A stretch of DNA of 64,000 bases from Brachionus rotundiformis (Eukaryota > Rotifera > Eurotatoria > Ploima > Brachionidae). Positions 45,127 through 53,999 of this stretch are shown here, one piece after another (position 1 is the first letter of the stretch; each line of letters starts with the position of its first letter). The notes beneath the pieces were generated by a model. The model ran no database searches, was not told the origin of the DNA, and saw only the letters and a list, made by a program, of their open reading frames with translations. The position numbers and the translations under genes are program-made. The stretch is taken from positions 5,954,146 to 6,018,145 of the forward strand of contig JAESIW010000137.1 in assembly GCA_016802295.1 (NCBI GenBank). Reading direction: 5' to 3'.

Positions 45127-45158
45127 ATATAAATTTCATAAAAATATGAAATTTATAT
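45127..45158. repeat. perfect 13-bp inverted repeat just upstream of a start codon
   Basis: atataaatttcat and atgaaatttatat are separated by six bases and end 9 bp before the ATG at 45168. It could form a hairpin in the 5' leader or be a palindromic protein-binding site; in DNA this AT-rich, chance is not excluded. Confidence 0.5.
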
Positions 45159-45167
45159 ACTTCTATT

Positions 45168-48100
45168 ATGTTTTTATTAATTTGTTTAATTTGTTTATTT
45201 AATCCTTCTAAGAGTCAGATCCTGGATTTTTTTGAAGGTATTGACATTGATAGTCCTTTGAGGGAGATAATTAGAATTCAACCTCAAAACTTATCCTATT
45301 TATCAGTGCCAGAAATTATTTATAATCGCACAGAATTCGAGTATTTACAAGTATTGGGAAGCTCTTTACCAAATAAATGTTCAAATTTATTTCTAGATCC
45401 TTCAAAAACTTACCATGTTTTTAAACCAAAAATTCCAACTAATTCCATAATAGATTTAGCTGATATTAAGCTTCCATTTTCGTCTATTAAGTCCAAAAAC
45501 AATTATTTTCTCAATAAAAACTTTTGTATTGCTTTTAACAAGAGAAATTACGCAATTGGCTTTGACATCATTATGTCAATACCATGCATGATAAACAACT
45601 GTTTTGTTCATTTATCAAGCATTTCTTTATCATCAGAGAATGGACTTATCATTAACCATCAGCTTCCAATTACTGTATATGATTCGATGCGTTATCATAC
45701 AGTAAGTCCATCGCCACAGTTTAACATGAAATTTAGAATAGGCATGCCACTTTCAGCTAGTAATTTGATCTATTATCCGTCAGGAAATAATGAAGGATTT
45801 CATTTTCGAATGATAGTGGATCTTGTACTTACAGCACAGATAAAGTCATTAAATTTTCTTGGCTTCAGATCTCAGAGGGTCAGAAGCGATCTATTTTATT
45901 TTTAACTTGTTCACTTTTGATAATTTGATCGCTATGAATGGTATGGTACGAGACTCGCCAACAAATGCATTGGACACATGCTATCCTAGTGGAATTTATT
46001 CAATTATTGATCTGGATGGAAAGCCGACAAAAATATTTGGCTCAAAATTTTTGGCCGGCTTTATCGGATCAAGTCTTTTTGAAGCAAGAGCCAAGGTTGA
46101 AGTAGCCTTTTTTATGAATATGAGGACTTTTAAAAATAATGGTCTTTTCTTGAGGACTTCATTAAAGTTAAATTTGTTGTGTATTTTTAAAGTTTCTGTT
46201 GACTTGGAAATTCAAAAAGTAAACTTAATCGAAATGCAGCGAAGAGTCCAATCACTAAAAGTAGATAGCTATTGTCCAGACGCATCTTTAACCATTGGAA
46301 CAAAATATCTCTTAGACAAGTTCACTAGATCTCAAAATATTGACAATCTTATTAATGATCCTGAAATGAGAAGCTGGAATAGATTTTTTTCGACTCCTGA
46401 TGGATTTTTTTTCTATTTTTACCTAAGATCAAAAGCTTCAATTAAGTTACCATTGATGGACAAGTTTAAGCTTAGTGGAGAATTAAATGGTCAATTTGTT
46501 ACACCAAGTCCTTTGGCAAACGGAGATTTGTATTATGGAACATTTGAAATAAAAGCAGATTTGTTTGGCTTTGTCCAAGTTGGAGTTGTGTGGACAATTG
46601 ATGATCGATCTACTAATTGGAAATGCTTTGGAAAGTTCCAATATTTTCAACTGGATGTTCATTTAACAGGATCATCAGACTGGTTGTACGAGGGAAATTA
46701 TGGAGGAATTGCTAAAAGTGCCAAAAAATTCAAAAAAATTTCCATTAAGCCAAATTTGGATTTTGTAGTTGAAGCTGTTGAAAAAGTAAAAGAGACAATT
46801 AAAGAAATATCGGAGCAATGTCAGATGATGTGGAACGCGATAAAAAATACTGTCAAAGAAACTCGTAAAAAAATAAAAGAAACTACAGACAAGTTGTGTT
46901 TCAATCCACCATGTCTTATTTCTAACCTATTGTCAACAATAGGAAGCATTTTTTCCTCTGCCGGTGCAATTTTTAACAGTGTTTTTGGCCGAAAAAAAAA
47001 AGTAATTACTTTTTACGGCTTAAATGATTTCAAATGTCCTATTTACAAAGTAACAATTAAAAAATGTACTTGGAGATTTTGCTCGACAGTTGGTGTTGAA
47101 TATAATCATGATAAAAAATGCATGGATCAAGTTAAAGCCGAATTACTCGAAGCTAAGCATCAAGAAGAATTGGCAAATTGGAAGGAAAGCGTTGTGGTCA
47201 TAAACATGAACTCAAATCAAGGTGTTCAATATGTAATTGATCAGACTCAACATAATGTAACATGGTTTGATGAAAATGATATTCATTTAGATGATATAGT
47301 TTATGATTTTGACGTGAAAAGAGAAGATATTGAAAGTATATCTTATCACAGATATAAAACTCCTTTTGATCCCAATAATACAACTTTTTTTGACGAATTC
47401 GACAAGGATTTGGATGAAATTTTCGAGCCATTCGATGACACTGACTCTGAAATAGATTTAACCCAGGTGTATTTAAATGACCAAGAGCTAAACTATACAG
47501 CCATAGTTACTTTAAACACATCCAGATTGTCTGCATTATTCAAAGGCAAAGATAATGTGACAGTTAAAGTATCTTTGACAGCTAATTTTGATTTTAATAG
47601 TGAAGATCGATTTTTAAAAACAACTGAGCTTTTGGTCAAACAGCTGTCGGAAAAGGATAGCAATTTGGTTAATGCTATATTTGGTGATAATGTTGTTATT
47701 AATGATGATTTGATCGATGCTTATGGAATGAATCCTCCTATAATAAGCTTAAATAATGCCAATAATCCCACTATATATTGTGATGATCCGGAAATAGCTG
47801 TGTACTATGGTGATGATGATAATAAAGTAATTGATGGGCTACGTAAGCATTTGACACCTGTTTCTTTTGAACAAATCTACTCAAAATGTAAATCTAATAT
47901 TGAGAACCATGATGTGGCTGATTGTTTCGAACATGAAACAATTTGTGGTGCAACTAAGTGCCGTTTTACCAGATATGTGTTCGATGGTTGTGGCCAAAAA
48001 TCAAATGAAATATTTGAAGACATGGTTATTTTACCAAGGAAACCCTATTTTGTCAAATTTCCTGATAATATACCATTATCATGTGATGAAACTAAAAATG

Positions 48101-49464
48101 TTACTGATAATTTGGCTCGATTTAGTATTCCGGAAATAAATTCTGGATGCAGAAATGTTGAAACAGATTTATTCTATGATGACATATTGGTCAGTGAAAA
48201 TGAATGTTCTGAATATGTTTATCGAAAATGGCGCGCTGAAATGATCGGATGTGAAAACTCATTATTTACAACTAAAAATCAGAAATTATACATTCAAGAT
48301 AAAAAAGCTCCTGAATTTTCTGATTTTCCATCAGACAAGTTTGTTAACTTTTTTGATCCTTACGGAACTGAGCATACTGGCGTTCCCAGAGTATTTGACA
48401 CATGTGGTCATGGACCATCTAAATTATATTATAAAGATGAGGTTAAAATTACCAACTTAAGTGAACGGGTTGTGCAAAGGACATGGTTTACCGAAGATTC
48501 TTGTGGTAATAAAAGAGAAAAAGTTCAAAAAATTACAATTAGAAATAATTTCATAACAGATATTGCTCCAAAATTTGAAAATTTTCTATTATTTTCATTT
48601 AACAAGACAGAATTGATAAATAGTGTGGTAAGTGGATCGCTGGCTTCTAAGCAAACTATAACTTTGGTTAATTCAACTATTGGAAATGACCTTGATTTTG
48701 AGTCAAAATGTAATATTGGACAAAAATGGAGTATTTTGAGCAGAAATAAAATAACTTTAGAAGATTCCATAGTTCATGGTTCAATCAAGACCTTAAGTGA
48801 TTTTGATTTTGAGTTGGCAAGCTCCAAAGCCATCGAATTTTCAAGATATTTAAATAGCTCTATTAAATATGTTAATGTTGGGTTTAAGGATCTAAATTGT
48901 GTCGAATTTGGCAAAAATTTGAGCGAAGAATTTCCTTTAGACAACTACTTAAATTCAAATTGTTCTTCAAAAAGCTACAAAACTTTTCCTATTTACACTA
49001 TAATTAATTCAGTGTCAGACTCAACTGACTCAATCGAACTAAAAGGTGATGAATTGCTCTATAACATATTTTACTTCAAAGACTCAAAGTTATTCGAGAG
49101 AAAAGAAATACGAATTAATGTTCCAGAAAGCTCTATAGTGGTCATAAATTTTGATAATTTAAGAGAAACATTTTTAAATTTACACAAAATTAAATTTAAT
49201 TTGAACACAGCAATTAATCCAAGCAAAGTTATATACAACTTTTTGAATGACGGTGACATATTTTTCGATGATTCAAACGAATGGAACCAAGTCGATGGAA
49301 CTATTTTTGCTCCTAATTCAAATTTTTTTAAAACATCAACCAAAAATATTAATCTGAACCAACAAAAAGTTTTAAATGGACAAATATTTGCCAAAAATTT
49401 ATACATAAATGGAATGCATCAGCCATGCTCTCTTTTTGAACCATTCATTGAAAATTTATTTTAA
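45168..49464 (+). CDS. large secreted protein with HYR-like repeats and choice-of-anchor-A-like domain
   Basis: Two overlapping frames (45168-45905 and 45859-49464) are best joined by an intron at 45760-45868 (donor GTAATT, acceptor ttcttggcttcag), giving 1395 residues; a single-base frameshift near 45900 is the alternative. A signal peptide of about 16 residues is followed by a long beta-rich region that I do not recognise and a helical, Lys-rich stretch (about residues 490-560). Three HYR-like modules follow; the clearest (about 1013-1088) has GVPRVFDTCGHGP and RTWFTEDSCGN. The last 300 residues resemble the bacterial choice-of-anchor-A domain: repeated short strands (SVVSGSLASKQTITLVNSTIG), then INVPESSIVVIN, a Tyr-Asn-Phe word, VDGTIFAPNS and LNGQIFAKNL. 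An extracellular matrix or surface role is inferred. AATAAA lies at 49498-49503. Confidence 0.7.
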
Positions 49465-49840
49465 GCTTCTTACAAATATTTTTCTCTCTTTATATCAAAT
49501 AAAAGTCATCTATAAAAAAATTTAAATATCATAATAAAAAACTTTAAATTTATCTAATACCTATTGGATGATAATTTTATTTTGTCTCTTAGCAAATATC
49601 TATTGAAATTGTTTTACTTTACAAAATTTAATTTAATTTAACAGAATATCATCAAAAATAATTATTAATAAATTGAAGCAATTAAAATTTTATTTTCATT
49701 TGAATCATTATCTATAAACCTTTTTTTTTACTAGGTAACAATCAATTTTATTATTTATCGTTTTTTATTATTTTTTTAATTTATCTATTCTTATAAGTAC
49801 TGCAATTGAATTCAGTATTAAAATAATAAAATTTAAAAAA
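49465..49840. other. spacer before the LRR-like/RT fusion gene
   Basis: 376 bp of AT-rich DNA with the 3' end of the upstream gene and an acceptor-like attgaattcag 29 nt before the next ATG. No gene. Confidence 0.5.
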
Positions 49841-52378
49841 ATGTTTATACTATTTATCCTCGTAGTCTTACCTACAGTATCATATCAAATCTCAGAAACG
49901 ACTTGTTTAGCTTATTTTCCAAAATGTAGATGCTTAGGTTCTGATGATTTGATATGCGACAATTTTCAAAATTTCCAAGAACTTAATTTCACCCAAAGCC
50001 GAATAATAAAGTTACTGAGTTTTGTTCCAATTAAACCAACAAGATTGGATCAAAGTCTAAACTTGTCTAACTTATTGTTTGATGAAGAGGTGACAGTTAG
50101 CTTTCAAAACTTAGATTCAATTAACTTTTATTCAAATTTTGAAAATTATACTCGAAAATTATCTAGTTCAAGTCTTACCATATCATCTTCAAAAATCCAA
50201 TTTTATTTTAACCAAGATGAATTACTAAACACCAGATGCAGTCGAGCATCAATTGAAATGAAGTATTTTCCGATCTTTTCATCTTTTAAAAATATTGTCT
50301 TTGACGATCTTCAGTTTATGGATAAGTTATGTCCATATTTGTTTCAAAATTCAAATATAAATAGATTAAGTATCAGAAATCTTAATAATGATAAAAATTT
50401 TAGCTTTTTGTCAGGTTTTAATTCAAATCTAGATTCAGTTAATTCCAACATTTATCGTTTTGAAATTGATTCAAGTCTTATTCCAAGAATAGATAAAACT
50501 TTTTTAGAAGAGCAGGTGTTTAGAAATATAAACGAACTAGTCTTTTCGAACAGTGAAATTGGTTCAATAGACAATAGCCTATTCGAAAACATGTCTAATC
50601 TAAAAATACTTCTATTTTCTTTAAATAATTTTAAATCTTTCATAAGCAATAATAACTCGTGGCTGCAAAGTTTATCACCAGGTCCCAATACGGAACTCTT
50701 GGTGGGCTTTATAGATAATAAACAAGAATTCCAGTTTACAGATCAAGATTTCTGTTTGTTTTACCTATTTCCGCATGAGAAAAATGTATTTGCATACATT
50801 AGGTCACAAGCTTCACTCGAGTGTTCATGCACTTTGGTATGGCTGCTCAAAAACTACAAATTATCAAATCAATCAAACTTAATCTTGTCCAGTGAGTCCG
50901 TTTATAGCTGTTTGACAAGCTCGGACTTTGATAAAAAACTTGTAGAGTGTAACTTTGATGATAAGATAAACGAATGCTCAAATAACAAGCATAACAAGAA
51001 TAAAAATGTTACTGATCAACTTTTGATATCATTTTTACTTATAATTTTATTTGTTTTTATTTGTTTTGTGATTTTAAAATTCAGTATTGTGAAAAAATTC
51101 TATTTCAAATTGAAAAATATGTTAAACCAAGACAAGGAATATTATCATGTTATTAATTTAGCTAAAACTGTTCCTATTTTTTATGATAATGTTAATATTT
51201 TTAAAAATTATGACCAATTAGTAAAGACAATTAATACTTGGTTTAAAAATGGTATAATAAGTCAAACCGAATCGTCTAAATGGTCTTTTCCAATAATATC
51301 AAGCAATAATGGTATTTTCATTGATTTTAGAGAGTTAAACAAGCTGAACCATATTGATAATCTTGTAAATATTGACAGCTTATGTATTGAGCTAAAAGAC
51401 TATTGTTTTTTTTCTAAACTTAAATTAGATGATTTAAATTATAGGATAAAATTAAGCGAAGAATCCAAGTTATTTGCATCATTTAATTGTCATTTGGGTC
51501 AGTTTCAATTCAATTTTGTTCCAAATAGTATGGTATCTTATTACCATGCAATCCATAATTACTTAAGCTTGGTACTTAAAGAACATGCAAACAAGAATTA
51601 TTCTATTTATTTTGACTCTATTATTATATACTCAAAAACTGAAAAGGAACATAATAAAATTCTTTCTGATATATTTGGTCAACTGGAGAAACATAATATA
51701 GGCATTTGTAGACCAGAAAGCACATTTAACAGCACAAAATTAAAACTCAATAAAAATCTAATCAAATTTAAAAAATGTGAGTATAATTTCAAGACAATTA
51801 ATTTAATAAAGAATATAGATATACCCGAAAATTGGATTCAATTAGAAGGATTTTTATCATTCATTTCTCTTTACAAGTCCAAGATTGAATTTTTGAATTA
51901 TTATCATGAGAATTTAAAACAAAATTTTATTATTGATCAAGTTCAAAGAGATTCTTTAATTGACATTAAAAATCAAATTGCTGAATTAATTTCAGTAAAT
52001 TTAAACGATTTGAGTGATATTGAGGTACAAGTATACTTTAAAAAGAATAAATCAGAATATGTGATTTTTGTTTTGGCCAAAATTGATCAAAATGATAAAG
52101 AGAGAATTCCGGTTTTGATAAGAAAATACACTTTCAAAATTGACCAAGAGAATAGTGAGCATTTTAAAATAATTTCTAAAGTCTTGGATATAATTAAACG
52201 AAATGTTTTTAACAAAAAATTTATCATTCGTTATCCGAATTACAATGATTATAGACATTTATTTTCTTTAAATAATCCGCAATATACCGATTTAATTTTG
52301 AAAGCTCAACACTTTAATTTTGAAATAAAAAATTTAAATGAATCCAATCATATAATTAAAAGTTTGGATATCATTTAA
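49841..52378 (+). CDS. membrane receptor-like protein with inactivated Ty3/gypsy RT-RNase H intracellular domain
   Basis: 845 residues, one uninterrupted exon. Signal peptide 1-15; an ectodomain 16-392 with Cys-rich start (CLAYFPKCRCLGSDDLIC), weak LRRs (around 225-265) and an LRRCT-like cap (CLFYLFP then CSCTLVWLLKNY); one membrane helix 393-414; then an intracellular part. Residues about 455-622 follow a Ty3/gypsy reverse transcriptase in order: WFKNGII, IFIDFRELNKLN, FFSKLKLDDLNYRIKLSEES, SFNCHLGQFQFNFVPNSM, IYFDSIIIYSKTEKEH. Residues about 725-830 follow the RNase H domain up to its LxxAQxFxFEI end. Catalytic residues are gone: the first RT Asp is Lys528, the second Asp of the YxDD box is Ser593, and the RNase H acids are missing. 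No protease, integrase or LTR is present. The clean frame suggests a domesticated protein. AATAAA lies at 52402-52407. Confidence 0.85.
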   Translation: MFILFILVVLPTVSYQISETTCLAYFPKCRCLGSDDLICDNFQNFQELNFTQSRIIKLLSFVPIKPTRLDQSLNLSNLLFDEEVTVSFQNLDSINFYSNFENYTRKLSSSSLTISSSKIQFYFNQDELLNTRCSRASIEMKYFPIFSSFKNIVFDDLQFMDKLCPYLFQNSNINRLSIRNLNNDKNFSFLSGFNSNLDSVNSNIYRFEIDSSLIPRIDKTFLEEQVFRNINELVFSNSEIGSIDNSLFENMSNLKILLFSLNNFKSFISNNNSWLQSLSPGPNTELLVGFIDNKQEFQFTDQDFCLFYLFPHEKNVFAYIRSQASLECSCTLVWLLKNYKLSNQSNLILSSESVYSCLTSSDFDKKLVECNFDDKINECSNNKHNKNKNVTDQLLISFLLIILFVFICFVILKFSIVKKFYFKLKNMLNQDKEYYHVINLAKTVPIFYDNVNIFKNYDQLVKTINTWFKNGIISQTESSKWSFPIISSNNGIFIDFRELNKLNHIDNLVNIDSLCIELKDYCFFSKLKLDDLNYRIKLSEESKLFASFNCHLGQFQFNFVPNSMVSYYHAIHNYLSLVLKEHANKNYSIYFDSIIIYSKTEKEHNKILSDIFGQLEKHNIGICRPESTFNSTKLKLNKNLIKFKKCEYNFKTINLIKNIDIPENWIQLEGFLSFISLYKSKIEFLNYYHENLKQNFIIDQVQRDSLIDIKNQIAELISVNLNDLSDIEVQVYFKKNKSEYVIFVLAKIDQNDKERIPVLIRKYTFKIDQENSEHFKIISKVLDIIKRNVFNKKFIIRYPNYNDYRHLFSLNNPQYTDLILKAQHFNFEIKNLNESNHIIKSLDII

Positions 52379-52756
52379 AATTTTTCTAATTTAATTTGAA
52401 AAATAAAAATTTTTTTTTTTAATTTTTATCTAAACAAAAAATTCTTTTAGCAAAGTTTAAATTCCTATACTAGAAAATAAAAATCAAAAGCTGTTAACTG
52501 ACCCTTTAAATTAACTTATTGGACCATTGAAAATTCCAGAAAATCCTCTCAAAATACTTTTAGAATATTTGGCTGCGCCTTTAGATTTGTCAAAAATTGT
52601 CAATGGCCATTAGAATAATAATGCTGTCGCAATAATTACAGCCGTAGCTACATGTCATATAACTATCTGATGTCTTGAATAATTAATCAACGAAACTTAT
52701 TAAAATTCATTTTACCTTTTTTGGCAGTTTATAAAAGTATCCTTACTCCTTAAGAG
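52379..52756 (+). promoter_or_regulatory. promoter-like stretch with heat-shock-element and TATA motifs
   Basis: A perfect three-unit heat shock element pattern GAAaaTTCcaGAA is at 52529-52541 and a TATA-like TTTATAAAAG at 52728-52737, about 190 bp downstream, in DNA that is GC-richer than background. The GC-richer leader that follows (52741-52820) contains a small ORF. The motifs are short and could be coincidental. Confidence 0.35.
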
Positions 52757-52921
52757 ATGGCAACCACAAGTCAGAGAGAAGCAATTAAAACGGTTGATCA
52801 GAGATCAGAGAATTATCTTTATAATCTAAAATTCCTATTTTATCAAAAGATAATTAAATCAATAACTATTTCAATTTTATTGACTTGTTTTAAAAGTATT
52901 CACCAAAGACTTAAAAAATAG
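52757..52921 (+). CDS. possible small ORF, 54 codons
   Basis: It begins at an ATG about 20 bp after the TATA-like motif and ends at TAG. The N-terminus is polar (MATTSQREAIKTVDQRSENY) and the second half hydrophobic (ITISILLTCF), like a small tail-anchored or secreted peptide. No homologue is recognised. If the TATA motif is real, transcription would start at about this ATG, which argues against efficient translation from it, so the leader of a noncoding transcript is an alternative. Confidence 0.25.
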   Translation: MATTSQREAIKTVDQRSENYLYNLKFLFYQKIIKSITISILLTCFKSIHQRLKK

Positions 52922-53135
52922 ACCCCTTTTAACAAGAAGCTTTTTTCAATTTATGGTCTGGCTTCTTAAAAATATACAGAAAGAGTATTAGACTATTTGA
53001 TTTAAACTGTGATTAATCAATTAGAGTAGATAAAATTGGTTATTCTGAAAACGTTGCTGAATAAAAATTTGTTGAAGACTCTGGGTCAATTTCTAAAAGC
53101 TAAGGTTTTTGCAATCAACTGAAAGATATTCTAAG
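52922..53135. other. spacer before MITE copy 2
   Basis: AT-rich, nothing recognised. Confidence 0.4.
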
Positions 53136-53550
53136 GGCAATGTGAAATTCGGAACAAAAACAAAACAAAATATCAAAAATGCCTAAGCTCAAGTTCAGAA
53201 GGGGCAAAACATCTTCCGTGAATTGTAGCACTTGGTACATGCTTTGTACCACCAATAATATAATTCTGCAAAATTCAGAAATATGTGAATTTTAAACAAA
53301 AACAAACACCAAATATCAAAAATGCTTGAAGTTGAAGTTGAAGTTCTGAAAAAGCAAAACATGCTCTGTAAGTTGAAAAACATGGTACATCCTTTGTACA
53401 CAAATTTCTGAATTTTGCAGAATCATATTATTGGTGGTACAAAGCATGTACCAAGTGCTACAATTCACGGAAGATGTTTTGCCCCTTCTGAACTTGAGCT
53501 TAGGCATTTTTGATATTTTGTTTTGTTTTTGTTCCGAATTTCACATTGCC
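53136..53550. mobile_element. foldback MITE, Mutator-like (copy 2)
   Basis: 415 bp, the same element as 24161-24603: left end GGCAATGTGAAATTCGGAAC, mirrored at the right end, with inverted arms of about 130 bp that are nearly perfect. Flanks tattctaag (53127-53135) and aattttaag (53551-53559) match at 7 of 9 bases, a decayed 9-bp target duplication. The internal diverged direct copy of the arm is also present (about 53284-53400). Non-autonomous; no transposase. Confidence 0.85.
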
Positions 53551-53657
53551 AATTTTAAGTTAAAAATTTTCATATAAATTTTTGTCAAAATTTTTAAGCT
53601 TTTGAATATAGATAGCAATACAAAAATATTTAAATAGAACTGTACAGGATGTTTAAC

Positions 53658-53842
53658 GAAGAGTAACTCGTGCTATCGTTAAATTAATCTATAGCTTAAT
53701 CAAAAGATTAAAGCTTTTGATTAAGCTTAAAGAACCACCGATCTCATTAGTTGGTAAATTCCAATCACTTTTTCAGGCAGGTACAAGAGATTATCTTTAT
53801 AAAAAAAAACGAATAAATCAAGAGTTGTTCTACAAGATACAA
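53658..53842 (+). mobile_element. LINE-like 3' relic, copy A, with 14-bp hairpin
   Basis: It shares several blocks with 55586-55840: gaagagtaactcgtgctatc at the start, cattagttggtaaattcca and ctttttcaggcag in the middle, and gttctacaa near the end. Copy A has lost the middle of the unit and instead contains a perfect hairpin, agcttaatcaaaag at 53693-53706 with its complement at 53714-53727. Too decayed for protein motifs on its own. Confidence 0.5.
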
Positions 53843-53999
53843 TTTTTTTCCAAATGTAATGTTTATACATTTACATACAAAATTACCTAAATTGATTGAT
53901 ATTTTTTAAGGTTATTTTTTTAAGAATCTAATAAGAAATAAAAAACAACAAAACAAAAAACCGTTCTTAAAAAATTTATTCAAATTTAATTTTTATTAT

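Noticed and set aside
45825..45868. 44-bp intron as explanation of the anchor-A frame change
   Set aside because: Good-looking ends, but the length leaves the two frames out of phase.
49841..52378. Interpretation as an active LTR retrotransposon
   Set aside because: No protease, integrase, gag or LTRs, the catalytic residues are replaced, and it has a signal peptide and ectodomain in the same frame.
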